Source: Heterostelium multicystogenum
Lineage: Eukaryota > Evosea > Eumycetozoa > Acytosteliales > Acytosteliaceae
DNA: 64,000 bases
Assembly: GCA_003667245.1 (NCBI GenBank)
Contig: RCNN01000051.1
Location: forward strand, 62,001 to 126,000
Reading direction: 5' to 3'
Within the stretch, counting starts at the first letter, position 1. Each line of letters starts with the position of its first letter. The notes under the pieces are model-generated. The model was not told where the DNA came from and searched no databases. It saw only the letters and a list, made by a program, of their open reading frames with translations. Shown piece after piece: positions 22,728 to 37,870 of the stretch. The position numbers and the translations under genes are program-made.

Positions 22728-25700
22728 CATAATAATAACAATAATAGTTCAATAATTGTTAACCAAAATCAAATACAACAGCCACAAAAACAACAACAGC
22801 AACAACAACAACAGGAACAGCAAAAGTCAACAAATTATATACGACAGGATTCAAAAATAAATTTACTTCTTAGTCCATTAAAGAAAAAAGAATATTCCAA
22901 AAAGAAAAAGAAAGACGACTTTGAGGAAGATAATATAACTAATAATAATATCAATCATAGCAGCGATAGTACAGAAGAATCTGAATCAACTTTGTATAAT
23001 CCATCTCCATCTTCAACATCGTCTCGATATCGGCGTAGTAAATCTTCACCTCTTGATCGTGGCATCAGTGATAGTAAAACTACTAAAACCGATATTCCAT
23101 TGACTACATTCTCCTCTAATATTTCTGTTGACGACGAAAGTGACGATACCTACAAACGACAACATCAAAATGTCTTCTTCATCCCCTAAATTTTCTTACT
23201 CTGCGCATTCGCCGCCATCTTCAAACCTCAACTATAACAAAGACACTAATGCACACAATCAAAATCTAAACAGAAGTTGCAGCAGCTACATTGAAATCGA
23301 AGAGTTTGGTGAGAATATAGAAGAAAGTGGATCATCTATGTCTGATTCACATATCCCCTATTATCTGTATGTATCAATATGAAAGAGAGAGAGACCATTT
23401 TGATAGATCAAAACAACTTACTTAGTACTATCATCAACCATACAGGAAGTAGATAGCAGATCTTTTTTACAAAAAGCTAAAGATTTCATTCTTAGAAGAC
23501 ATATCTATCTTCCAAGAACTATTAACTTAGAATTAGATGAACAAACAACAAAGTAAATATCGAACTCTCAAAGTTCTTCATCTTTTGTAAAAACCTACTA
23601 ATCACTGCCCTTTTCAATAGATTCCCTCCCAATGTTGTTAGAAATCAAAAATACAATGTCTACACCTTTATATTTGTAATCCTATACGAAACAATTTAAA
23701 TATTTTTTTAATTTATACTTCCTTATTGTAGCACTTTCTCAATTTATTCCACCATTACAGACAGGTACGTAGACTTAACAGCAATCGTCCATGATCAATA
23801 CCTAACAGCTCTACATTTAGGTTATCTATTTACATACGTTTCGCCACTTGTATTTGTGCTCTCTATCACTATTTGAAAGAAGCATATGACGATTTTCAGA
23901 GATTCCGTCGTGATAAAGAAGCAAATTCACAGCACTACCTGCGCTTGACTAAGAATGGATTCATATCGATTCCGAGCTCAGATATCAAAGTTGGACATTT
24001 TATTAAAGTAGAAACCAATCAGAGAGTGCCATGTGACATGGTATTCTTGAGAACGACAGAAAAGAGTGGTGCCTCTTTTATCAGAACAGATCAACTCGAC
24101 GGAGAGACCGATTGGAAACTAAGAAGATCCATTCACATCACTCAGAAACTACAAAACGACGAAGCTCTTCTCAATATGAGAGCATCGATTTTCGCCGAGC
24201 AACCAAAGAAAGACATCTACTCTTTCATTGGTAACTTTACAAGAAATGACCCTGCAGAGACAGAATCAATCAGCGTTGAAAATACACTCTGGGCAAACAC
24301 TGTAGTTGCCTCTGGAAATGTCATTGGATGCGCAATCTACACTGGAAGAGAGACAAGATGCGTCATGAACACTTCAATCCCATCGACAAAGGTTGGTCTT
24401 CTCGACCAAGAGATCAACACTCTCTCAAAGGTTTTGTTTTTGTTGCTGTGCTTTTTGTCATTTGTTATGATTGCATTGAAAGGATTCCGTGGACTTTGGT
24501 ACATCTACCTATTTAGATACATTCTTCTTTTCTCTTCCATTATTCCCATCAGTATGAGAGTCAATCTTGATCTCGGTAAAACAGCATACTCATTTATGAT
24601 GATGAGAGACAAACAGATTCCAGGTACTGTTGTTAGATCCTCCACCATTCCAGAGGAATTGGGTCGAATTGAATATCTTCTCACTGATAAAACCGGTACA
24701 TTAACTCAAAATGGTAACTACTGCATAATATCAATTCCATCAGCTACATGAATTTACCAACACCTATTTCATTTAGATATGGTTTTCAAGAAATTACATT
24801 TAGGATCAATTTCATATACAAAAGACAGTCTTTCAGATTTACAGCAAGAGTTGAGATCATCATATCAAATTCCATCTTCAAATAGAAATTCAGTTGCACC
24901 AAGCAGATCAAGAAGAAGTTTAGGAACAAAGATAAAAGAAGCAATCACAGCCATTGCACTTTGTCATAATGTGACACCTGTTGTGACTGATGAAAATACT
25001 GGTGACAGCGAGGTAGACATCCACGATGATAAAAATATTCAGGGAAGTCAATCGAAGTTCAGTCAGTTCTTCAAGACAAAGAATGGTTATGAAAAGATTA
25101 CAGATAAAAGCAAAAAGATTGAGGAACCCATCACCTATCTCGATGATGAAGAGGAAGAAGAAGACTCATCCTCACTTCCAAGTGGAAAGAGTCAAAACTA
25201 TCAAGCATCGAGTCCAGACGAAATTGCATTGGTTAAATTCACTGAATCTATCGGTTTGGTATTGTCCGGTCGTGAACTTACATCAATCACTTTGAAGAAT
25301 CCACTCGACGAATTTGAAAACTATGAAATCCTCAACATCTTCCCATTCACTTCTGAAACAAAGAGAATGGGTATCATTGTACGTGACTCTGAAGGTGTAA
25401 TCACCTTCTACATGAAGGGTGCCGACGCCATTATGGCCAAGTTGGTTCAAAACAACGATTGGCTCGATGAAGAGTCTGGAAATATGGCTAGAGAGGGTCT
25501 AAGAACACTTGCATTTGGAAAGCGTACCATGACCGAAGAGGAGTACCATCAATTCTTGCACCGTTACAATCAAGCAAAGACTTCAATCTCTGACCGTGCT
25601 GCCAAAGTACAGGAGGCCATTTCCACCATCGAAAAGGACTTGGAGCTAATTGCACTCTCTGGTGTAGAAGACAAGTTACAAACCAATGTAAAGATTACAC

Positions 25701-27054
25701 TCGAGCGTTTGAGAAATGCTGATGTCAAGGTGTGGATGTTGACTGGAGATAAGATTGAAACTGCAACATGTATTGCTATCTCAACCAAATTGGTTTCACG
25801 TACTCAATCACTCTTTACCATCTCTGTCAATGACAAAGCAAGAGCTTTGGAACGTCTCAATCAGTTCGCCAGAATGAGAGACACTTGCTTGATCATTGAT
25901 GGTCCCTCCCTCCAGATGTGTCTCGATAACTACAAAGATCAATTCATCGAATATGTCTCAAAGGCACCCTCCGTCGTGTGTTGCCGTTGCTCACCGACCC
26001 AGAAAGCCGACATTGTCAGACTCATCAAAGAAAAGACCAAAAAGAGAACATGTGCTATTGGTGACGGTGGTAATGATGTCAGTATGATCCAAGCTGCCGA
26101 TGTAGGAGTCGGTATCGTCGGTAAAGAAGGTAAACAAGCCTCACTTGCTGCCGATTTCTCAATTACCCAATTTAGTTATTTAAGTAGACTAATATGTAAG
26201 TAATCATTCTACTCAATTCTGAATCACTTTGCATATTGACATCATAATCCAATTTAGTGTGGCATGGTAGAAACTCATACAAGAGATCAGCCAGTCTTTC
26301 GCAGTTTGTCATTCACAGAGGTCTCATCATTTCATTTATTCAGTGTGTCTTCTCTGCTATATACTATTTCGCTGCACTTTCCATTTACAACGGTATGCTT
26401 CTTGTCGGTTATGCAACTGTTTACACCAATGCACCAATCTTTTCATTGATTCTCGACGAAGACGTTTCTGAAGAAATTGCATTTTAAATTCCCTGAACTT
26501 TATCATGAACTACAAAAGGTATGAATCATCGATGGATCATATATAGCTAGCACAATACTCTAACGATGATGTTTCAAATATTTAGGGTCGATCACTGTCA
26601 TACAAAACTTTCTTCATATGGGTACTAAAGAGTGCATACCAAGGTGGAATTATTATGTTGCTTTCTATCATCTTATTCGAAAGTAGTCTCAACAACATTG
26701 TTTCAATTACCTTCACTGCACTGATTCTTTGTGAGCTTTTGAATGTTGTCGTTGAAATTCACAGATGGCACAAATATATGATTTTCTCACTCTTGGGTAC
26801 ACTGCTGATCTACGTCATTACAATGATGATCCCTCAAATCACTGCATTCGGTATGTTTCATTTTGTATCGAATTTCGATACAATTACTAATCATCTGTCC
26901 TCCAAAATCTACAGAGCTATCATTTATTCTTTCATGGGAGTTTGTTTGGAAAGTGTCGGTGATCACTCTGGTCAGTTGCTTGCCACTTTATGTAATTAAA
27001 TTTATCAGTCGTAAGGTGGACCCACCTTCCTACACCAAACTATCATCATCATAA
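22728..27054 (+). CDS. Neo1/ATP9-type P4-ATPase (phospholipid flippase), frameshifted, start unresolved
   Basis: P4 aminophospholipid flippase of the endosome/Golgi Neo1-ATP9 branch. An N-terminal S/N/Q-rich cytosolic tail (from about 22728, no in-frame ATG found) leads into YNVYTF and [11 protein letters not shown], the usual first membrane hairpin. Next are [10 protein letters not shown] (the A-domain DGET) and DKTGTLTQN with the phosphorylated Asp. Then come a K-x-x-x-x-M-x-MKGAD nucleotide-binding segment, [10 protein letters not shown] and [18 protein letters not shown]. The [17 protein letters not shown] and GLIISFIQ end of the P domain and the last segment [19 protein letters not shown] to PPSYTKL are specific to ATP9/Neo1. 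About seven introns of 60-110 nt are visible, for example 24715-24777 and about 26194-26259. One-base slips occur near 23170, 23690 (an AAA run), 23870 and 26485. Confidence 0.9.
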
Positions 27055-28232
27055 TTTGCGGAGCCAAAACAATCCTACAACTAATTTAATATTATATTAT
27101 ATACACAATAAACAAAAGAATCGTTCGAAACCAAATGAGGAAGAAGACCAAGACTTAAGCTAACCTAACCGATATCTGTCGGTACATCAATGTTTGTTTC
27201 TTTTCAGCAGTCTCAGTATACTCCAACTATTTTAATTAACGAGACAAGTTCGATTGCATGCACTGCAGTGCATTGAATGTCCATTCCTTTCAGAAATTTA
27301 CCTTTACATTAATATAATATCTCAGTTGTAAAGGAGGTTATTTCAAAGATTGTAGATTGTTGGTTAGAAGATCAAGCCAAACATCATCATCAACAATAAA
27401 GTTTTAAACTAAACTTTCACCACCAAACAGTGGTGGTGGTTTGGTTGTTGAATTATTATTATTAAAAAATATCTAAACTTTTTTTGTTCAGACAAAACAC
27501 AATCAAAACATTTTTTTAAAATAACCACAGAAAACAAAAAAAAAAAAAAGAAATATAAAAATTATTTTGTTACCCACTATTAATCACAATCACACAACCC
27601 AAACATACATATAAATATAAATACATTTAAATTTATAATTGTAAATAAATAAAATAATACTAATAATAATAATAATAGTAATAACATCAATAATAATATA
27701 ATTATTAACTAATATTATTTAGTATATTTATTTTTTAGTTAGTTTATTTATTTGTTAAATATTTATTTATCTTACACCACAAACCTACCAACCAACAACA
27801 ACAACAACAACAACAACACAACAAAAACAAACACACACCAACTCAACTCAACTTACCTCTTTATTTCTTTCTCAAATACATACATACACATAAAAGTCAA
27901 GTAATATCACATAAAACAACATAGATACCCCCTCCTCCTAAGCACCTCCAACACTAGTTACTAATAATCAACCCAAACCAACTCAACTCACTACATCAAT
28001 CCATCCACCTCAATCAATCAATCACAATCAGTCCCTCACTATATTTATATTATTATATTATAAATTCTTGCATTTGATGAATTGATTTGATTTGATTGTA
28101 AATAATAATAATAATAATAATAAATAATATTTAATCATATAATAAATTATTTATTTATAAATAACATAATTAGTTAGTTTGTTAGTTAGTTAGTTATTTA
28201 GCTAGTTAGTTTGTCAGTCAACTTAAAACACC

Positions 28233-28271
<39 letters not shown>

Positions 28272-28689
28272 CATTCACAATCAAAACTCTGTATATCTTT
28301 CAAATCAAACACATCACCTTACCCTACCTCCTCTAATTATTTGCTTGTTATTTCATTTCCGATCAAGTGATAGCATCATTTATTGTAGATACATTGATAG
28401 ATAGATCATTATACCTTAAAGAATCATTAGTCATTCTTATTGTTTATTGATCATTTTGTCAGCATTACATATCCTGTAAAAACAACAACAACAACAACAA
28501 TCACTTCACTCACTCCTCCAATCATCAATCACTCTTATTTATTAAACAAATTGCAGTCGTCGCACAACAAGCACAACAGCAACAGCATTAGCATTAGCGA
28601 AGTAATATTAGTAGTATCAGTAATAGCAATAGTAACAGTAGTAATAGAAGGCAGCAGAACGCAGCTATCAATCAATCGGCAGTAACAAA
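27055..28689. other. Long AT-rich spacer with simple repeats, GSK3 leader
   Basis: About 1.6 kb with no credible gene. It contains (AAC)8 at 27794-27817, AAT runs near 28105, GTTA-type runs near 28170-28200 and (CAT)12 at 28234-28269. The last few hundred bases are presumably the GSK3 promoter and 5' leader. An 80-codon frame at 28440-28685 is T/S/I-rich low complexity without an ATG start and runs up to the GSK3 ATG, so I treat it as leader. Confidence 0.5.
28234..28269 (+). repeat. (CAT)12 microsatellite
   Basis: Twelve uninterrupted CAT units in the GSK3 upstream region, about 420 bases before the ATG. Not within a recognised reading frame. Confidence 0.95.
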
Positions 28690-30716
<2,027 letters not shown>

Positions 30717-31586
30717 TTAACCTAATCAATAACAATAACAATAGCAATCAATATCAATCCATTGTTCAATTTGAAACAACTATACATTGTCTCTAAACAA
30801 TAGCAATAACAATAACATAATAATAACATAACTTCCATTAATACTTTATCAAAACTTATAATTAAATATCAAATTCTATTTTAAAAACAAAACTAATGAA
30901 AAAAATACTATAAAATTAAAAAAAATAATAACAATAATAACAATATTGGATGGGTTGGCTACAACTAACAACCCCGATCATAGGTAGCTCCAAAGTCGTA
31001 ATGGTCTCCAGCTATCTTCGAAACCCTCTTATTTATAATGATATTCCAACAATCAACTGGCCATCAACAGACCTTTTCTCTGTATTCAAAAGAATGTAGT
31101 CATTTTGGTCTTCAGTCCAACATTAGTAATATCTATTAACATTACATTTAACTAATAATAACAATCGTTGTGAAAGACCATCACTTTCTTCCTTCCTCCC
31201 TCGTTCTACTCTTCTACCTCTACTCTACTATTCTCATTTCTTACAATATATATTTTATTATAAGATTTGCTTAACCAAAAGAATTTCTTTGTAAATGCCA
31301 TTAATAATAAAAATAAATGAAAAAAGTCTATAACTCTATTGTATAACTTGATCATTATTATCTTTAAACAAACAAGAAAAGATCAAATAGAGATAGACTA
31401 TCTATCTTTTTTGAACAATTATGTCTTATCTTTATAATTGTAGAATAATAATTATGTAGATTCATTAAAAAAAAAAATATGAAATCGTTTAGATCAAATA
31501 AACAAAGCGAGAGTGTTTGATTTATAGTATTGCCTTTAATAAAATATCAGAGAAAAATAGGTCAATTTATTTGAGCAGTTTTTAAT
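30717..31586. other. Intergenic region, AT-rich
   Basis: About 870 bases between the ends of GSK3 and the convergent rps29 gene. It carries AAC/AAT repeats near GSK3 and a pyrimidine-rich block around 31190-31240. No ORF or RNA gene was recognised. Confidence 0.5.
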
Positions 31587-31829
31587 TTAACGGTACTATA
31601 ATGATAGTAGTAGAAAGTAAAAAAAGAATTAGTAACTAAATATGAAATATTATGTATTTGGAATACGTACTTTGTGGAAACCGATGGCTTCAGCGTTAGC
31701 ACGGAAACAACGTCTGCACATCATGAGGGCATACTTTCTGATGATACCGTGGTGGTTACCACAGGTACGGCAAACACGGGAACCTGGTCCCATTTCTCTT
31801 GGGTGACTTAACCACAATTCTCTGGCCAT
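31587..31829 (-). CDS. rps29: 40S ribosomal protein S29 (uS14)
   Basis: Small ribosomal subunit protein of 55 residues. Exon 1 (31671-31829) encodes [18 protein letters not shown], then two CxxC pairs ([10 protein letters not shown] and MCRRCF) that form the zinc ribbon of eukaryotic uS14, and IGFHK. A 75-nt intron (31596-31670, GTACGT ... ATAG) is followed by a second exon holding only Tyr-Arg and the stop. Length and the [13 protein letters not shown] core match S29 closely. Codons are C-ending and optimal, as expected of a ribosomal protein. It is too short for most ORF filters and is easily missed. Confidence 0.95.
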
Positions 31830-32930
31830 TTTATTCTATTTTTTTAAATTTGATAATTAGTTAACATTTGTTCTTTGATGATAACCAATTCATAATTATG
31901 TAAAGTATATATTTGTTCATATCATATCTAAAATCTAATCTAAACTAATCAAAAATCAAATAGCTGTAATCCAGTATCATCAACATATAATCTATTCATT
32001 GTCTTGTTCTTTTCCATATTTGTTTATCTTTTAGAAAACTGTAGTTTGATGATAATGATGACATGACAAATTTGATGGTATATTTCGATTATCTCTAATT
32101 ACTAAATATTTGATTTTTGAAATCTGTAGAAGTAGTAGTAGATATATTGATAATGAACAATAATAATAATAGTAATAATAATATATTCTAAATAAATAAT
32201 AATAAAGTAGATTGCTTATAAAGCGAACTATTAGTTTACACCTACACGTAGATACTGCTGGGGTGAAAAGCAAAAAGGGATGATAAAAATGAATAAGAAA
32301 CATTTTTGTTAGAGGGCAACGAATCACAAAAAAAAATAACAAAAAAATAAAAAAAATTAAACAATAAAAAAAATAGCACATTATTTTTTTGGGAAAACGT
32401 TACTCTGTCTAGTCCTTTTGAACGAGACAATGAGCAGGTTCCTTTTCTTTTGTAGATCATTCACATCGCAACAAAATGTTTAATCTGGCCAGCTAGTGTT
32501 CTAGCATAGTCATTGAGTCAAGTCAAAGCCAAGTTAGTTACATTGAGCTCCAAAAAGTAAAGATTATATCCCAATAGTACGCCAATTGAGATTGATACCT
32601 TTGTTTTGGTTATGGTTAATGTTGTTGTTGTTGTTGTTTAGTTATAGATTGTTGGCTTATACTCACACAGTAGTCAGTAGTGATATGTGATACATAGAAT
32701 AGAATCTAAAGTTGTATTTATTCAAAAAAGAAAGCTGAACTACGAGTTTTCAAAAAATCAAATTTGGTTCCAAATATTCAAATGAATATTATTATTACAC
32801 AAAGTAATAACTGTAAAATAGAGCTTAATAGTTTAGTGTAGTTTCCTTTGTGTAAATGTTGTTTGTGGACGATAAATTGTAAATATATATAATAGATATA
32901 GTTAAAGAGAGCTGAGGAAGAAAGGAAAAA
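31830..32930. other. Divergent intergenic region, about 1.1 kb
   Basis: Lies between rps29 (minus) and mob4 (plus), so it should contain both promoters. It has A-rich runs at 32330-32370 and a (TGT)n run near 32620. Two minus-strand frames (32031-32460) are translated homopolymer-rich DNA (F/Y-rich) and I do not call them. Confidence 0.45.
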
Positions 32931-33813
32931 ATGAGTATTGAGAAGCGTAGAAATAGAATTGGTACAAAGAATGAAAACTTGTATGTTTGGCCACACCAAG
33001 AGTATGAGAAGATAGAGAGTAACTATGCTACTCAAGAGTATATTCAAGATAAAATAAGTATGTAGATAGCATATACCCTATGTGTAGTAAAACTACAGTG
33101 GGGTCCGAGGGTCAGAGTGTCCAACCGACATAGTAGTAACAAACAAACAAACATAACTACAGGAGAAGATCCACTAGATATAAATGCTATCATCAAGCCA
33201 CCGGAATCACAGGACATCTATGTTTGGCAATACGAGCAGATAAGACAGTTTACAATGGAGTTAAATCACTTTGCCATTTTCCTAAAGGACTCATGTACAT
33301 CAAAGACGTGCCCAAAGATGATTGCCACACAGGACTGGCTATTCCTCTGTGCATCTCATAAACAGACACAAGAGTGCTGTGCAATCGATTATATAACCCA
33401 TACACTCGACGTTACTGCCGCATTATTGAATAGCGATAAGAATTTTCCAAAGAGGTGAGTCTAATGGTGCATCAAGAGCAACAGCACAATAACAACTACT
33501 ATTCAAGACAGCTATACTAACTTTAGATAAATTCAATCTAGATTTGAAATATCAGAGTCATCACGTAAACATTTCTCATCGGTAGTGAGAAGATTGTATC
33601 GTTTGTTTGCACATGCACATTTCCACCATAGGGAGCTATATGATGAGTTTGAAGTTTGTATCACCACATTATTATCAATCTCAATTGGAAGCCCAACTAA
33701 CAATCAACCAAATCAAATCAAATTAGAGTAAAACCAATTTATGTAAAAGATTTGTTAAATTTGGTACAAAGTATGATTTGCTAACCAGTTCTTCGTTGAT
33801 TATCAAAGAATGA
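32931..33813 (+). CDS. mob4: Mob4/phocein, MOB family protein
   Basis: MOB kinase-adaptor family, phocein class, a subunit of the STRIPAK phosphatase-kinase complex. Four exons without frame errors: 32931-33057, 33118-33454, 33542-33653 and 33727-33813. Phocein-type sequence is clear: IIKPPESQDIYVWQYEQIRQF, NHFAIFLKDSCTSKTCPKM, the W of QDWLFLCASHK, CCAIDYITHTLD and HAHFHHRELYDEFE. The zinc site of MOB proteins (Cys, Cys, His, His) corresponds to CTSKTCP and HAHFHH. The end LTSSSLIIKE aligns with the phocein end LMSKDNLIVPI. The length of about 220 residues is normal. Confidence 0.93.
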
Positions 33814-34630
33814 TATGACGATTGATAGATAAATAGATTGATTGATCAAGGTTATATAGAGAAAACTAATAAACTGTTCAATAATAATGTATAATAATAT
33901 ATTAGTAATAATGATAATAATTAAATAGAATTTATTTTTGGTATGGTAATAGTATAAAAATGGAATCTATCAATCTATGAATGATGTGATAGTCTTATAC
34001 GATAATCTGGGGGGAAATCAAACAACAACAACAATAATAATAATAACTGTTGGTGTATGCATCAATCAGTCAATGAATGATAATTAATTATAGACCAACT
34101 TTATGAGTAATTGCAAAAACAAAAAAAAAAAAAAACCATCATCCATCATCATTTTTAATATTTTATTTTTTTATCTTTGTTTTTTTGTTTTTTTATCAAT
34201 TAATTATCAGGAAGAAAGGAAGCAAGACATTAATATACTGCTTAACATATCTATCTATCTACCTACCTACCTACCTACCTATATATTTATTTATATATTA
34301 CAGAGAGAGCGCTTAGACCTAAGACGACATATACATACATACATACCTACTATCTACCGACTTTTAAGCATATGCTACATCTTCTTTAATGTATTCTGCC
34401 TAGTTGAGTTGTTGTAGTATTAGTAGTAGTTAGTTTAGTTATTATAAGTTATTTAGTTATTTAGTTAGTACTCTTGAGTCGAGTCAAATCAAGTCTAGTT
34501 TAGTGTATATAGTAGTTGGTTGATTGAAGCCCATCGATTAGATTTAGATTTAGATTTGTTGTTGTGTTGATAGGTATTGATCGAGGCAGAGAAGAGTAGA
34601 CTTACTTACAGTGAGAAAAAGACATAAAGA
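33814..34630. other. Spacer with tetranucleotide repeats, kinase leader
   Basis: About 800 bases with AAT runs, an (ACCT)5 run at 34261-34280 preceded by TATC units, and TTAG-type repeats around 34440-34470. No gene seen. The right part is the presumed leader of the C2-ankyrin-SAM kinase gene. Confidence 0.5.
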
Positions 34631-37600
34631 ATGACTAAAAAGATTGGAACACTCTTCATTGGTGGTATGTGTCATAGTAGTTAGCTGATTTTTATTTGGT
34701 AATGTAAACAAATAGACATTCTAATTAGATTTGCTACGAATACAGTGATGGAGGGCAGGAATTTGATTCCTATGGATAGCGATGGTCACAGTGATCCATA
34801 TTGTGTAGTTATCGTTGGTGAGAAGAAAAAGAGAACCAAAGCAGTCAGACACAATCTCAACCCAAAGTGGGAGGCTGAGAATTTCGAATTGTATGTTAGC
34901 GTTGCTCTTTCTCTACTGCCCCGATCAAGATATTAATTGTCTATATTTTGTTTTTTAGCTCACTAGATCCATCTATTCATAATGTTGTTGTTGAGGTATT
35001 TGATTGGGATAGATTTAGTACAGATGATCCAATGGGTATGGTTGTCATTCCAATCTCATCGGTCGTAGACACATTGGTTGATACTGTAAAGTGGTATCCA
35101 TTGGTGCCAATGAAACAGGATGATAAAGTCTCTGGAGACCTTAGACTGCGCATTAGATTCGAAAAAGAAAAAGCAGAGCAGGAAAAGAACCCGCTGATAA
35201 AGGCAATCAAGGACCACGATATTGCCACAGTTGAGCACCTCCTCTCTAAATCAAAGACCGATATCAACGTGTGTGATGCAGAGGGTTCGCCAGCTGTGCA
35301 CATTGCCGCAACTACAAATAACATACCACTTTTAATGCTACTTTTAAAAGCTACAGAATTAAAGGTAAACAAGTTGACAGCTCCTCACCTATATCTCGTT
35401 ACTAACCTCACTGATTATACCCGCGCAGATTACATCTAAAGATACACATGGAAATACACCTCTTCACATATTCAGCCAAAAGTGCTTGGTTCTCACCAAT
35501 GAGGACCCAATAACCAAACTCATTGAAAAGGGATGCTTTGTCAATGCAGAAAATACAATTGGCGAGATTCCACTCCACAAGGCGTGCTTATCAACTTCCC
35601 TGAAGACCGTCATGCTTGAGGTTTTACTTAACAAAGGTTCAAATATAAATCAGTAAGTACTCATAACACTGTTCTCTTCTAAGAGTATCTGTGGCTAACC
35701 TAGTGAACTATTAGTAAAACCAAGTCAGGTGAAACACCATTACACTATGCAATCAAGATGGGCAGAAATGAATTTGTTAGATTGTTGATTCAGCGTGGAG
35801 CAGACTTTAATATCGAAGGTGGTAAGCCACCAAAGAAGCCAAGTGATTTGGCGAGAGAACTTGGTCATACCATCATCCTCAACAGAATACAGCAATCACA
35901 GGAAATCACTGAGTGGCTCTCTAATTTGCAACTCGATTCATTGGTCCCAATATTTATAGAGAATGATATGTTTTTGGATGTTTTGCCCGAAGTAGATGAG
36001 TCCACATTGGACAGCTTGAAAATTACAGTATCAGGTCAAAGAACTAAACTATTGCGTGCTGTAAAGAAGTTGAAATGTAAGTTATGTGAATGACTATAGA
36101 AGTAACTACTGCCAACTAACAGCACTAACCTCATTTATCAAGCTGGATCACTAACTAGTTCAAGTTCATCATTTAACGGGCTCTCTGATTCAATGGCCTC
36201 AACTTCCATTTCGATGAGCTCCAGCAGTGTCAAGGGTTCAGCAATTAACACCAGCAGCAGCAACTTAAACATTTCATTTAATAACAGTGGCTCGACACCA
36301 ATCAATGTTAGTAGCAGCAGCGTGGATGTTCACAGTAGTTCCAGTAGTATAAATAATACAGAGCCGAAATTAAATGGAAGTACAAACTCTACACATTCTC
36401 AACCAACAACAACGACAACAACAGCCGCAGCATCACCAGCACCTGTATCATCAATTGCACCAGCAGCCACTGCTGTATCCCCATCTCCAACAGTACCCAC
36501 CGCAGTCAATAACAATAATATAGCTAACAGCACAAATGACGAAAATAATAATCCACCAAAAGATTTAGAAATACCCGATGCCAAAGGAAAGGAAATTAAT
36601 ATAAACTACCAGGACTTGGCACATTTGAAACATACACATTTAGAGGACAACACATCGTGGGTCATAGATGAATCGAATCTCAAATTCCTCAACCTTTTGG
36701 GTGTTGGTGCAAGTGGTAAAGTTTACAAAGGAACCTACAATGGAACTATCGTGGCTATCAAAGTATTGAAATCATTTACAGATGCCAAAGATATTCAGGA
36801 GTTTAAAAAGGAATTTCAAATTGTTAGGTAATTATTACTTACTATCAAGGAGCGTCACTTAATATCCAGTGTTTATTAATATTCATTGATCAATAGTGCA
36901 TTGAAGGCACCTGGAGTTGTATATTTTTATGGAGCAGGAATTAAAGATAAATTATGTATAGTTATGGAATATTGTGCAAGAGGATCTCTATATCATATAT
37001 TAAAGGATGAGACTGTCCAGCTAACTTGGACCAATTTGTTCCATCTTGCACTACAGGCCATCAGTTCACTCAACTCTTTGCACACTTGGTCACCTCAGAT
37101 TCTACACAGAGACTTAAAGAGTTTGAATCTCTTGGTCACTGAGGATTGGGTCGTAAAGATTTGCGATTTTTGGTTTGTCTAGATTCGACACTGGTAGCAA
37201 CTTAGAGACTCTAGGAAAGCTCAGAGGCACCTACGCATACGTCGCACCTGAGGTCTACTTTGGTAACAAATATACTCTCAAGAGCGATGTCTACTCGATG
37301 GGTATGATCATTTGGGAGATGATATACCGTTGCGTGGTCGGTGCTCATCAATTCCCTTATCAGGAGTATCCAAACCTCAAGTTTGATTACCAAATCCTAA
37401 TTGCCTCGGCCAAAAAGGATTTGCGTCCCACCTTCCCACCTTCCACACCGCAATGTCTTGTCGACATTATTTCCAAGACTCTCCTCAAGGACTCGACTCT
37501 CAGACCAACCACCCAGGAACTCTTTGATGAGATGACCAAATGCAGAAATGAATATCTAGCAAATCAAGCCGATTGGGATGCAAGGAGAACCATTCCAGAA

Positions 37601-37768
37601 CAACAAAAGTTCCCCAATAGCCAACAACCCCAATCAACCGCATCTCCTGTTTCACCAGACAAACCAGCTAGTGCACTACCGGATCACTTAACTCGTAGTC
37701 GTTCAAACTCATCACCTGTAGAGCCCTCTCTTTTAAAGAAATCATCAAAGAATTTTATTTTAAACTAA
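34631..37768 (+). CDS. C2-ankyrin-SAM-TKL protein kinase
   Basis: Multi-domain kinase of about 850 residues with seven short introns. Exons: 34631-34664, 34746-34890, 34959-35364, 35429-35652, 35715-36076, 36143-36827 and 36897-37768. The N-terminal C2 domain has SDGHSDPYCVV and VFDWDRFSTDDPMG (Ca2+-binding Asp loops). Ankyrin repeats follow (GSPAVHIAATTNN, HGNTPLHIFSQK, SGETPLHYAIKMGRNEF). A SAM domain follows (EWLSNLQLDSLVPIFIEN). After a 130-residue S/T/N linker comes the kinase: GVGASGKVYKG, VAIKVLK, HRDLKSLNLL, then DFG-LSRFD and APEVYFGNKYTLKSDVYSMG. The DFG is readable only if one T is removed from the T5 run at about 37166-37170, surely a sequence error. This architecture suits a Ca2+- and membrane-linked tyrosine kinase-like signalling enzyme. 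No exact D. discoideum name is assigned. Confidence 0.92.
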
Positions 37769-37870
37769 CTTAAATACAAAAGCTTATTAATATCTGGTTA
37801 CCTCTTTGATTTACCTCGTTGATTGTTATTTATCAATTATCTTGTGAATATGTCGATTTTGATTATAGAT

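Noticed and set aside
23687..23745. Intron in the flippase between IFVILY and LSQFIPP
   Set aside because: The sequence reads through as the conserved [18 protein letters not shown] helix if one A is removed, so it is coding.
28440..28685. 81-codon frame before GSK3
   Set aside because: T/S/I low complexity in the leader; the GSK3 ATG with its own context follows five bases later.
32031..32460. Two minus-strand frames rich in F and Y
   Set aside because: Translation of A-rich homopolymer DNA, with no balanced composition.
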